Of a DNA stretch of 64,000 nt, positions 45,900-54,301 are shown piece after piece. The translations under genes were made by a program, and so were the position numbers. Within the stretch, counting starts at the first letter, position 1; the number at the start of each line of letters is the position of its first letter. This stretch comes from Clostridium sp. K4410.MGS-306 (GTDB lineage: Bacteria > Cyanobacteriota > Vampirovibrionia > Gastranaerophilales > Gastranaerophilaceae): NCBI GenBank assembly GCA_000980375.1, contig LARD01000003.1:62001-126000 (forward strand). Reading direction: 5' to 3'. The notes below the pieces were generated by a model. That model was not told the origin of the DNA. It searched no databases and saw only the letters and a list, made by a program, of their open reading frames with translations.

Positions 45900-46590
45900 A
45901 TTTGTTGAACAATTCAATGCTGTTTTCTTTTGAATATACATCTTTGGGTATATTTGTATTTTGCTTTTCAACATAAACCTGTTGTTCTTCTGTTTTTTCG
46001 TGCAGGCTTATTTCCTTATACTCATATGCTCCCAGCATGACAAGCCCTGCAAGTATTGCGATTTTGGCTGTTTTCATTGTGAAAATACTGTTCAATATCT
46101 CGCTGTGATGATTGAGTTGATACCATTTGTTGTCTTGTTCCTTAAGTGAGTTCATGACGTTTCTAGTTAAATCAGCGTTTCTTTTTTTCTTTGCTTTATC
46201 AAATGCATTACGCAGCTCTTTTTGCATAATATAAGTGTTTTTTAGCTCTTTTTGCGCTGCTTTTGATTTCATTAAATATTTTCTGAATTCAAAACACTCC
46301 TGTGCATTGAGCTCGTTATCCACATAAGGAGAAAGATTCTCCACAAATTTTTCATGTTCTCTTATGCTGAAAGTGGCCTGTTTTTGTTTTTTTTGTGCCA
46401 GCTCAAGAACCTGTTTATAAGAATCTTTTAAGTTTTTTATCAGAGATTTTAAATATATGTATTTTTTGTAGCATTCTTCACAATTGGAGAGGTGGTCTTC
46501 TATAAAAGCTCTTTCCTGATACGAGACTTTATTGTCTATGTACAAAGACAACATTGATGATACTTTTTTGCAAACCGCTGTGTTGGCCAT
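45889..46590 (-). CDS. Membrane anti-sigma factor with ZAS domain
   Basis: A 233-residue protein encoded 21 bases after the ECF sigma gene. The N-terminal ZAS domain has Cys7 and the H-x3-C-x2-C motif His33, Cys37, Cys40 (EDHLSNCEEC). Residues 80-118 repeat the layout (FVENLSPYVDNELNAQECFEFRKYL) but without the zinc ligands, so this looks like a degenerate second copy. One membrane helix (174-190) and a short outer tail follow. It would hold the sigma factor inactive at the membrane until an envelope or redox signal arrives. Confidence 0.88.
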   Translation of the reverse strand: MANTAVCKKVSSMLSLYIDNKVSYQERAFIEDHLSNCEECYKKYIYLKSLIKNLKDSYKQVLELAQKKQKQATFSIREHEKFVENLSPYVDNELNAQECFEFRKYLMKSKAAQKELKNTYIMQKELRNAFDKAKKKRNADLTRNVMNSLKEQDNKWYQLNHHSEILNSIFTMKTAKIAILAGLVMLGAYEYKEISLHEKTEEQQVYVEKQNTNIPKDVYSKENSIELFNKFNH

Positions 46591-46611
46591 TTTTCCCTCG
46601 ATTTCTGTTAT

Positions 46612-47217
46612 TTATGCAATGTAAGCTTTTAATTCTTCCTGAAGCTTGTTTCTTGCCCTTGCAATACGTGATTTAACTGTGCCTACATTTGTATTGGTAA
46701 TTTCTGCAATTTCTTCATAACTTAAGCCCTGAAACTCTCTTAGTACTATTGCAAGACGGAAAGAATCCGGAAGTTTGTGTATAGAACGTTCTATTATGCA
46801 GTTAAGCTCACTGTTCAGGCTTGACTGTTCAGGTGTGCATTCTTTGCATGGCACATCTGCAACATTGAATCTGTCTTGTTCTTCATCGTCTTTTTTGTCT
46901 ATAGGGACTGTTTTCAGTTTTCTGTTTTTGCTTCTTATGTAGTCATAAAAAAGCCTTGTTACTATCTGGTTTAACCAGGCTTTGAATTTTGTTGCATCTT
47001 TTAGTTTTTTTATATTGCGAGCCATTTTGAGCAGTGCTTCTTGTGTAAGATCAAGTATGTCTTCACAGTTATTGCTCAGATAATAAAAAGAGGCATAGAT
47101 ATTTTCCTGATTTCTTTTGACAATTTCTTCTACAGCATCAAGGTCATCTTGCTGTGCAAGATGTATAAGCTCTTCAAGACTTTTTGACTTATATTGCTTT
47201 TTGCCGAAAAGTATCAA
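46612..47217 (-). CDS. ECF-type RNA polymerase sigma factor (RpoE-like)
   Basis: A 201-residue sigma-70 family factor. Region 2 contains EDILDLTQEALLKMARNI and FKAWLNQIVTRLFYDYIRSK. Region 4 holds LPDSFRLAIVLREFQGLSYEEIAEIT followed by VGTVKSRIARARNKL. The open frame extends to a TTG at 47253, but I place the start at the TTG at 47217, since AAGGGGAAG lies just upstream of it; the 12 extra residues lack conservation. The linker between regions 2 and 4 is long and has CKEC. Paired with the anti-sigma gene downstream. Confidence 0.9.
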   Translation of the reverse strand: MILFGKKQYKSKSLEELIHLAQQDDLDAVEEIVKRNQENIYASFYYLSNNCEDILDLTQEALLKMARNIKKLKDATKFKAWLNQIVTRLFYDYIRSKNRKLKTVPIDKKDDEEQDRFNVADVPCKECTPEQSSLNSELNCIIERSIHKLPDSFRLAIVLREFQGLSYEEIAEITNTNVGTVKSRIARARNKLQEELKAYIA

Positions 47218-47319
47218 CTCTCTTCCCCTTTGTATATTTTGTATTAAGTACAAAATAAAAGAAGGCAGAGTTTTTTCACACGCTCTTTTTTATATAAACA
47301 TGTCGATAATATTTTTTTA

Positions 47320-48108
47320 TCAAATATTTAAAACGTATAAATCCTTATCCAGTTTAATTTCAAAATAAGTATTAAGCGGAATATCGACATCATTGCCTTT
47401 TCTCGTAACTGCAACAAATGGTGATAACATCAGATCTGCTATTTGAAGTGCTGCAGCGCCTAAAAATGCCAGAGGTTTTGTATAAGTGTTTGTTGTACAC
47501 GTGTTGCCTCCGCAAGGGTCCTTTAAAGTTGAATGGATAACGCCGTTGTTTGCTGCATCTGCGAGATTGGACAGATAACAAGGAGATGCTCCGATTGTGT
47601 TGAAAAACACCTTTTTGTTGTCTATTTTAGATATGAGCGCTGTTACAGGGTATGTAATGGAGTCAACGGTTATTTTTTCAAGTGCAATCTTTACCGTGCC
47701 GCTTTTACCCATCATTCTTGGCTTGTGTGTTTTTTCTATTTTCCCTTTAAACACTATTTTTGAGGGTTTTTTATCGTATGTAAGATATTCTTTTTGTACG
47801 GATTCAAATCTCACAGGAATACCTTCAACATTGCCGTTGTTCAAATTCTGCTCGGAAACAACAATAAACTTTCTTCCTTTTTCAAGCTTTACTGTCTCAA
47901 ATTCCATGTCTGGAAGTATAGAATTGGCACCTGATTCTATGTTTTTTGCTTTTTCCGAAATCTCCTCCTGCGGCATCGGGTGGTGAATAAATGCTGTCTG
48001 AGTTTTATCTATTTCCTTGACTTTGTAAGTTATTTGCTCAGCTTTCGCAACTGTCAGTTGTGAAAATAAAGATGCCAATAAAAGCAGCAGAATAATAATA
48101 CGTTTCAT
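47320..48108 (-). CDS. Exported hypothetical protein
   Basis: A 262-residue protein starting with a clear signal peptide (MKRIIILLLLLASLFSQLTVAKA). The frame is open further upstream to 48189, but those 27 residues have no family features, so I use the ATG at 48108. The mature part is strand-rich; Cys occurs only in ASPCYLSN, KDPCGGNTC and the segment after, with a possible hydrophobic stretch (LAFLGAAALQIADLMLSPFVA, about 200-220 of the mature form). It resembles no family I can name. It precedes the ECF sigma gene on the same strand, but is likely transcribed separately. Confidence 0.65.
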   Translation of the reverse strand: MKRIIILLLLLASLFSQLTVAKAEQITYKVKEIDKTQTAFIHHPMPQEEISEKAKNIESGANSILPDMEFETVKLEKGRKFIVVSEQNLNNGNVEGIPVRFESVQKEYLTYDKKPSKIVFKGKIEKTHKPRMMGKSGTVKIALEKITVDSITYPVTALISKIDNKKVFFNTIGASPCYLSNLADAANNGVIHSTLKDPCGGNTCTTNTYTKPLAFLGAAALQIADLMLSPFVAVTRKGNDVDIPLNTYFEIKLDKDLYVLNI

Positions 48109-48460
48109 GCTAAAAAAAACCTCAAATACTCTTATTTTTACTTTAAAATTCTGAACCCTTGTCTGTTGGGATTTATATTCTAACCTCAAAAATCTTGAAA
48201 TATATCCTATGTTTATTGTATTTACAAAACCATATTTTGTAATTTCGAATTTTTGTTTTTTTGATATTAATTGTATGTTTTACACCATATTGCCCAATCG
48301 GGTAATGGACATAAATTATTTGTGTCATAAGATTGAATCATAGAAAAGAGCATGTACTGCAAATGCAGTCACAGCCAAGTTTCTGCTCCCCTAATTCCTC
48401 ATGGATAGAAATTGAATATTAAATAACAAACATTGTACTTATTAAATTAGGAGAAAAATT

Positions 48461-48781
48461 ATGCCTAAAGAAAATTGTACTGTTACGGTTACTGAATTTG
48501 CAATCTACCCGCCTCCGTTTATGACTTTTTCAACTCCCGCTAAAAAGTCTTTTCGCATGAGATTCAACAGATTTATTGATGAGCTCAAACATTTTGACCT
48601 TAAAGCTGTTAAAGAAAATTTGTTATTCAACCCTGTTGGCAAAAAGACCGAAGTCGCTAAATCTCAAAAAGATTTAAGCAGTCAAAGTCAAAAAGCACTT
48701 GCTATTTATTCGGTTATTGATTCCGCACAAAAAGACGTAGAAGAAATCAAAAATATAATGATAAGACGTTTTGAAAGATAA
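48461..48781 (+). CDS. Hypothetical protein
   Basis: A 106-residue soluble protein, not recognised. TVTEFAIYPPPFMTFSTPAKKS near the start is Pro/Thr-rich; the rest is helical and charged (DELKHFDLKAVKENLLF, DVEEIKNIMIRRFER). AGGAGAAAAATT before the ATG is a strong ribosome site and supports a real gene. No signal peptide. The upstream 271 bases contain no recognisable gene and a small palindrome ACTGCA-AA-TGCAGT at 48356-48369. Confidence 0.6.
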   Translation: MPKENCTVTVTEFAIYPPPFMTFSTPAKKSFRMRFNRFIDELKHFDLKAVKENLLFNPVGKKTEVAKSQKDLSSQSQKALAIYSVIDSAQKDVEEIKNIMIRRFER

Positions 48782-48893
48782 ACTTGCTTTCAATGTATAT
48801 TTTTATAAAAACTTTTAACAAACATGGCAAATTTTAAACACGTTTCGTTTTAAAATAAAAAAGATTTTGTGAAATATACATCGGAAGTGTTAC

Positions 48894-49895
48894 GTGATTT
48901 CTTTAATATCTAACAGCAATATATATAATCAACCTTCTTTCGGCGCCAAACTCAGCGTTGTTTTATCTTCCAACCCTTTAAAAATGAAGGCTGATGAATT
49001 TTTAAAAAACGGTAATTTTGATAAAGCAATTGAATACTACAAAGCTGTTTTGGCTCAATCTCCGGATGATTCGGAGGTAAATCTCAGTCTCGCAAAAACT
49101 TATACATATAACAATCAGTATAAACAGGCTATACCACATCTTGAAAACTATCTTAAAGCCCGTCCGGATGACATAGAAAATATTACACTGCTGGGTGAGT
49201 GCTGCAAAAAGTCAGGCATGTTTTCAAAATCGATTGAGCATTTTAACAAAGCCCTGGCAATAGAGCCAAGTTATGACTATGCACGCAGAAATTTGCTTGA
49301 TGCACAAAACCTTCAACTTGCCTGTTATGACCCTCAAAAAGCAAAACAGGAACGATATAATACAGCTATTAAAAATCTTACCGAAGCTGTAAAAATTGCA
49401 AAACAAAATTTACCAAAAGGCTATACCGATAATATGAAAGATATTGTTGTATCTTTTGACAAAACATCTAAAATGGGCGGTCGAGCTAATATTGCACAGT
49501 ATGAGCATAGCAAAAGAAAAGTGTCTGTTACTGACGAATACACCTATGCTGATCCTCAATTGACAGGGGCATATGTAATCCATGAGTTTGTGCACGGCAA
49601 AGATAATGACCCTTATACCTCAATTAGAGAAGAACAAGATGCCTACAGGGTGCAGGCAAAATACTGGGTTGATAATGTAAAAAACATTTATGACCCTGAA
49701 ATGGACTATGTTGCAGACCTTTATAAGCAGTCAGCCAAAGCTCTTGATGACAGGGTTGCAGAAATCTACAGACTTAGAGATCCCGGAATACCTGAAACTT
49801 CCTACAATCATCCGCCTACAAAAGGAAAGGCTGCTGCATTTTCGCTTTCTTCATCAGCTGGAAAGCCTTTGAAAGCTTATGAAATAATTGTGTAG
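48894..49895 (+). CDS. TPR protein with C-terminal HExxH metallopeptidase-like domain
   Basis: A 333-residue protein. QPSFGAKLS at 13-21 lies in a short N-terminal tail. Three or so TPR units follow (NFDKAIEYYKAVLAQSPDD, QYKQAIPHLENYLKARPDD, MFSKSIEHFNKALAIEPSYD). The C-terminal half has AYVIHEFVHGKDND, an HExxH zinc-site candidate, and a later acidic segment (REEQDAYRVQAKYWV) that could supply a third ligand. I cannot place it in a named peptidase family. The start is GTG with GGAAG six bases upstream. No signal peptide is seen. Confidence 0.65.
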   Translation: MISLISNSNIYNQPSFGAKLSVVLSSNPLKMKADEFLKNGNFDKAIEYYKAVLAQSPDDSEVNLSLAKTYTYNNQYKQAIPHLENYLKARPDDIENITLLGECCKKSGMFSKSIEHFNKALAIEPSYDYARRNLLDAQNLQLACYDPQKAKQERYNTAIKNLTEAVKIAKQNLPKGYTDNMKDIVVSFDKTSKMGGRANIAQYEHSKRKVSVTDEYTYADPQLTGAYVIHEFVHGKDNDPYTSIREEQDAYRVQAKYWVDNVKNIYDPEMDYVADLYKQSAKALDDRVAEIYRLRDPGIPETSYNHPPTKGKAAAFSLSSSAGKPLKAYEIIV

Positions 49896-49998
49896 GAATG
49901 TAAATAAGTGTAACGATTTCACTCATTTTTGCACCATGTTCATGCAAAAATAATTCTTGAGAATACTTATATCACCGGAACAGAATAAATAGATTAGT

Positions 49999-51732
49999 AT
50001 GAGTCTTACCCCTATATCAAAAACCGAATACGGATCATATCTTAGAAACAGTACTTCATCAATGAGGAAGTTTGTCACAAAACTGGACAGAAAAGGTGCT
50101 ATACTGCCTGTTTTGTTGTTGGAAGCTACTGTTACAGGGGGCAGAACCTATCAGGCTTATAAAAGAGACGGCTTTGTAGAAGCCAGAGAACGCGTGACAG
50201 AAGAATCTTTAGGGGCTGTGTTCTGGCTGTTCGGTGCTACAATGGCGGGTAAACTTTTTGATAAGCTTGGCCAAAAATTCTTAAGCATACCTGAAAATAT
50301 GCCTGATGTTGGCGTGGATTCAGCACGTTCGCCATTTAAAAACTATATTGCCAAAATGGCAGGTAAAATCAAACACTCGCCAGAATATCTTGCAAATTTT
50401 GCTGTTGGAAAAACCATTGCCAGCATTATTACGGCATGTTTGTTTATCGGTTATGTTGTGCCAAAAGTTAATCAGGGCATAACAAAACATATCTTTGGCA
50501 AAATGAACAAAAAAGATCCGAACCATGAAAAAGCACCGGATCCTTATAAAAACAAATTAACACTTAAAGATGCAAGAGCTATTTTTTCTGCAAAAGGTAT
50601 TTCTATAAATGCTGTAGAAAACTTTAAAGGTCAGCATAAAAATACAACTCAATCAGGCAATGTCTCCCAGCCTTCATTCAAAGGTAACGCAGATGCAATG
50701 CTTCGCATTGTCCAAAACTTTGAAGAAAATGACGTGTGGAAACTGCTCGGTACAGATGTTGGTACTGTTTCCGGCAGAACAATCAACGCAAGAAACAATG
50801 ATGAACGTGTCGAGATTGTCTTTAGAGATGTTGCATCAATTCCGTTCTATTGCTTTACAATGCCTGCAATTGTTGCTTTTATGAACAAAAAAGATAGCTT
50901 CAAAGGCTTGAATACAAAACTCAATCCGATGAGTGCGATGGAAGTTCACAATAATATGGTTGAAAAAATGGCCGCTGCCGGATATAAAGAAATGTCTGTA
51001 GAACAGTTCAGAAAACTTGCACTGGGCGATGACAAAAACTTTAATAAGCTGTATGAAAAAATCTTCCCGAAACAGGCAGAAGCTGAACCTAAAAAATTGT
51101 TTGGAATTTTCAACCGTAAACCGGAAAAAGTTTACAGAACAATTACTTTGGAAGAATTCAATAACATCATAAACACAAACGCAAAAGATCTGGAAAATCC
51201 TGATTTAATCAAAGAGCTTGCTCAAAAAATGTCCGGACTCCAAAGTGAAAAACTTAACCCGAAAACAAAAGCGTTTGAAAAAATTCTCACAGAATCTCAA
51301 GTAGAAGATGTCTTAAAAGGCGGATGGGCCAGAGATCCTGAATTTATGAAAAATGTATTGAACAATATATTTGAAGACAAATTGATTGACATAAATAATC
51401 CAAAATCTGTTGCTAAAAAGACAAATCCTTTAAGCAATCCTTACAAATATATTTCTATGAATGATATTGAAGCAAACAGAGCAAAAGTACTGGGTTATGT
51501 AGAAGCCATTGCAAAAGATGCCGAAAGCAAAAAATCTAATGTAACTTTTGAATCAATGCTAAAAATGAATAAACGAAACATGAACAAAAACGGAATCTTT
51601 ATGGCTCTGGCAATGGGTGTTTCCGCATTGTTCCTTTCTACAATCATTCCAAAAATACAGTACTATATCACTTTCTTAAGAACAGGTAAAAACTCATTCC
51701 CGGGTACGGAAAATCTTGAGCAAAAAAAATAA
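49999..51732 (+). CDS. Hypothetical membrane protein
   Basis: A 577-residue protein, not recognised. Hydrophobic segments occur at about 72-86, 137-155 and 543-565, with possible others. An internal QPSFKGN (224-230) resembles the SFG-type motif found near the N-terminus of two other proteins in the window. The long middle part is charged and helical with repeated K/N-rich loops (EEFNNIINTNAKDLENPDL). It sits in a run of rightward hypothetical genes (48461-54301) and has a weak ribosome site before ATG. Confidence 0.6.
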   Translation: MSLTPISKTEYGSYLRNSTSSMRKFVTKLDRKGAILPVLLLEATVTGGRTYQAYKRDGFVEARERVTEESLGAVFWLFGATMAGKLFDKLGQKFLSIPENMPDVGVDSARSPFKNYIAKMAGKIKHSPEYLANFAVGKTIASIITACLFIGYVVPKVNQGITKHIFGKMNKKDPNHEKAPDPYKNKLTLKDARAIFSAKGISINAVENFKGQHKNTTQSGNVSQPSFKGNADAMLRIVQNFEENDVWKLLGTDVGTVSGRTINARNNDERVEIVFRDVASIPFYCFTMPAIVAFMNKKDSFKGLNTKLNPMSAMEVHNNMVEKMAAAGYKEMSVEQFRKLALGDDKNFNKLYEKIFPKQAEAEPKKLFGIFNRKPEKVYRTITLEEFNNIINTNAKDLENPDLIKELAQKMSGLQSEKLNPKTKAFEKILTESQVEDVLKGGWARDPEFMKNVLNNIFEDKLIDINNPKSVAKKTNPLSNPYKYISMNDIEANRAKVLGYVEAIAKDAESKKSNVTFESMLKMNKRNMNKNGIFMALAMGVSALFLSTIIPKIQYYITFLRTGKNSFPGTENLEQKK

Positions 51733-51864
51733 ACAACAATTGTAAACATTTATTACAAACAGACTTGAGATATTAAAGTTTATACCCTTTTGTACCGATA
51801 TTACTCATGAAGATTCATTGGAGTCTTGCAGGGAAAGTCAATAATTAGAAAGTGCAGGAGCAGC

Positions 51865-53562
51865 ATGGTACAAGGCGTAGGACCAACAGGTAATAACTCG
51901 GGCTCAATGAGTGATATCTACCTTTACAATATGTACAAAAACGAGTGGGAAACATACAGAAAAAACCACCCGGAATCATCTATGTCGTTTGAAGATTATC
52001 TGCAAATGAAGGGATACCTCAATTACTTCAATCAGCAGGTAGAAAACTACGTGGAAACAGGTTCTACACTTCAAGGTGACGGCCAGAGCGGAAACACCCT
52101 GAGCACCAGTAGAATGGTTGCAAATCAAACAAGCTCTATTTATCAGGGTGAAGACGAAGAAACCTATTACGAATTTGATTATGACAGTGGCACTTACCGC
52201 AAAATAGAAGGCAAAGAAGACGTTGCAAAGGCTCTTGGCTTGTCCTCCGAGCAGAATGTGGACACAATTGTCTTTGGCTATGATTCTGTTGCAATTACAG
52301 ACTATACATTCGGCAACCTTGATGATGGACAGGATTCTTCATCATATAGAGTAAACGGAAAATATTCAAATGTTACTCTGACAAATCAAGAATTTGATAT
52401 ACATTATATTCTCAATGCTTTGTTGATGGATCCTACTGATCCTCAATACCAAATAGCAAAAGGCGTTTTTGATGACCTGTGTGCACATGCCAGCCAATGG
52501 CTTCCTGATACAGATATGGATGAATTGGATGCGGTAGCAGCAGAGTATGGTACAAATTCAGCAGAATATAAAGCCAAATTGCAAGAAATACTGCTAAAAA
52601 ATCTTGATCAGGCTCAGGAGTGGGTTGAAGAGCATACGCACGTTAAAAACACAAGCGCATCAGGCTCTTTGATAGAAAATGATACAACAACCGACGGCAC
52701 AGGCGGAACCGATGGTACAGATGGATCTGAAAACACCACTGGAACGATTCCTGATTATGATAAAAGTTCTGTATTGAATAGTGCTGGTTTGTTAGCTGAT
52801 TATACCAACAATACTATTTGGCAAAGTGAAAAAGTTAACAGATCAGGTAAATCACAGGAAGAATGCCGTAGCCAGGCTTTAGCAAAAAGTTCAGCATATG
52901 CTGAAAGTGTATTGTCACAGATTGAAAGTACATTAATAGCTCAGCTCGGTGATCAATGTACTGAAGAAATTCAAAAATATATTGCAAAAGCTAAGCAAAC
53001 GGCTTTAGAAAATAAGAGCTGGCAATCTACAGAATGGCACAGTGCAATGTTAAATAAAAATAAAGGTTTTACATCAACTTGTGAAGTCAGAACTCTTGTT
53101 GATATCTTCTTCAATGAATTCAACACCCTATGCCAAAACAAAGGTAAAACAAATGCTGAAGTTGAAGCAGAGAAGAAAGCTGCAGAAGAAAAAGCTGCAC
53201 GTGAAAAATCAGCTTATCAATCAATATACAACACCGACTATCAATCACTTGCATCAGAGGTTGGAGCAAATAAAGATATACAGGTTGTAAATGCTTCATC
53301 AGCGGCAGAAATACAGGCAAAAGCAGAATCTGAAATACTTAATCCTATTAAAAATAAAATTATAGCTCAATATGCCGGTACAATAACTGCTTCTGACCTG
53401 CAAAACATGCTGGATAATGCAGCAACAGCAGCTTTGTCAGATTGTACAGAATGGGCAAGCACAACAAACAACTATGTTTATACTATTGATTCAAGCCTGC
53501 TTATTTCAAAATTCCAGGAAAATGTGAAAACCATTATACAAAATAAGGGCTATCTGGCCTAG
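51865..53562 (+). CDS. Hypothetical Ser/Thr/Gln-rich protein
   Basis: A 565-residue protein without signal peptide or membrane helices. I start at the ATG at 51865, which has AGGAG four bases upstream; the frame is open to a TTG at 51826. An acidic N-terminal half (DEETYYEFDYDSGTYRKIEG, LTNQEFDIHYILNALLMD) is followed by a Gly/Thr/Asp linker (TTDGTGGTDGTDGSE, about 285-300) and a helical Ala/Gln/Lys-rich C-terminal half that may be coiled coil. Low Cys content and lack of a signal peptide would fit export by the flagellar type III route, but there is no direct evidence. Function unknown. Confidence 0.6.
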   Translation: MVQGVGPTGNNSGSMSDIYLYNMYKNEWETYRKNHPESSMSFEDYLQMKGYLNYFNQQVENYVETGSTLQGDGQSGNTLSTSRMVANQTSSIYQGEDEETYYEFDYDSGTYRKIEGKEDVAKALGLSSEQNVDTIVFGYDSVAITDYTFGNLDDGQDSSSYRVNGKYSNVTLTNQEFDIHYILNALLMDPTDPQYQIAKGVFDDLCAHASQWLPDTDMDELDAVAAEYGTNSAEYKAKLQEILLKNLDQAQEWVEEHTHVKNTSASGSLIENDTTTDGTGGTDGTDGSENTTGTIPDYDKSSVLNSAGLLADYTNNTIWQSEKVNRSGKSQEECRSQALAKSSAYAESVLSQIESTLIAQLGDQCTEEIQKYIAKAKQTALENKSWQSTEWHSAMLNKNKGFTSTCEVRTLVDIFFNEFNTLCQNKGKTNAEVEAEKKAAEEKAAREKSAYQSIYNTDYQSLASEVGANKDIQVVNASSAAEIQAKAESEILNPIKNKIIAQYAGTITASDLQNMLDNAATAALSDCTEWASTTNNYVYTIDSSLLISKFQENVKTIIQNKGYLA

Positions 53563-53584
53563 TTATATTTCTTCATCTACACCT

Positions 53585-53621
53585 TTTGTATAGTTTTAAA
53601 GTGGTTGTATAGTGGTATAAT
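53585..53621 (+). promoter_or_regulatory. Promoter with extended -10 for the 67-aa gene
   Basis: TGGTATAAT at 53613-53621 is an extended -10 (TG at 53613, TATAAT 53616-53621). Upstream GTTTTA at about 53593 is a poor -35. It lies 28 bases before the ATG at 53650. Confidence 0.5.
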
Positions 53622-53649
53622 AACTATATAGCCAATAAAGGAATGTGAA

Positions 53650-53853
53650 ATGACAGACGCAATCAGTTCTATAAACTCACAAATGGCAAGCCAGACAGCC
53701 AGCATACAAATGGCATGCATGGGACTGTCGCAGCAAAAACAGCAAGGCGCAATTGCTTTGCAATTATTGCAAGGAGCAATCAGCGCAATGCCGCAAGACC
53801 CTTCAACTATTACTGCGGCACAGCTTCAATCCCCCATTGATATCCGAGTTTAA
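53650..53853 (+). CDS. Small YjfB-like putative motility protein with LQSPIDIRV tail
   Basis: A 67-residue protein. Residues 1-45 (SINSQMASQTASIQMACMGL, then QQKQQGAIALQLLQGA) match the pattern of YjfB-type putative motility proteins: a Gln/Ala/Met-rich amphipathic helix. The C-terminus is TAAQLQSPIDIRV. The same ending (TAEDLQSPIDIKL) occurs on the next gene, although the rest of the two proteins differs. It has its own promoter and terminator. A link with flagellar function is plausible because of the YjfB-like part, but not shown. Confidence 0.6.
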   Translation: MTDAISSINSQMASQTASIQMACMGLSQQKQQGAIALQLLQGAISAMPQDPSTITAAQLQSPIDIRV

Positions 53854-53866
53854 AAATTAAAAAAGC

Positions 53867-53899
53867 AAGCCGCCTTTTCCTTTTGGAGGCGGCTTTGTT
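53867..53899 (+). terminator. Rho-independent terminator after the 67-aa gene
   Basis: Perfect 9-bp stem AAGCCGCCT / AGGCGGCTT with an 11-base loop, followed by TTGTTT. Confidence 0.88.
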
Positions 53900-53992
53900 T
53901 ATGATTTTACCAATTTACAATATTAGATGGATTTATTGTTTTTTCATAAGGCTATAATTTAGGTATTAAGAAAGAGAAAAGGAAGTGATTTT

Positions 53993-54301
53993 ATGATACT
54001 TAATTATGCAACTTCTAAAGATTCAGCCGTTGATTTGAGCATGGACGCGTGGATAGCCAAGCTTGGTGAAGGCAAAAAAAGTACACAGCAATTACAAACA
54101 GAATTGCTCGAAAGTACAACAGATTCTATTGATGAAATGAAACAAAAATTGGCAGAAAGACTCAAGGAAGCTTCAAAAGAAGAATCTACAGATGGTACTG
54201 CTTCTACAAATACAGACGAAACTACTGTAACTGACGATATCAAAGACCCATCAGAAGTGACAGCAGAAGATCTTCAATCTCCTATAGATATTAAATTGTA
54301 G
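53993..54301 (+). CDS. Small acidic protein with LQSPIDIKL tail
   Basis: A 102-residue soluble protein, mostly helical and then Thr/Asp/Ser-rich (TDGTASTNTDETTVTDD, about 66-83). It ends VTAEDLQSPIDIKL, which shares nine of 14 positions including LQSPIDI with the end of the 67-aa protein upstream. A strand-linker-tail layout suggests the tail is exposed and is a binding or processing signal. GGAAGTG before the ATG supports translation. The stop overlaps the convergent ThiF-like gene by 11 bases. Confidence 0.6.
   Translation: MILNYATSKDSAVDLSMDAWIAKLGEGKKSTQQLQTELLESTTDSIDEMKQKLAERLKEASKEESTDGTASTNTDETTVTDDIKDPSEVTAEDLQSPIDIKL

Noticed and set aside
48350..48440. Possible riboswitch upstream of the 106-aa gene
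   Set aside because: There is a small palindrome (ACTGCA-AA-TGCAGT), but no conserved core of a known riboswitch class could be matched.
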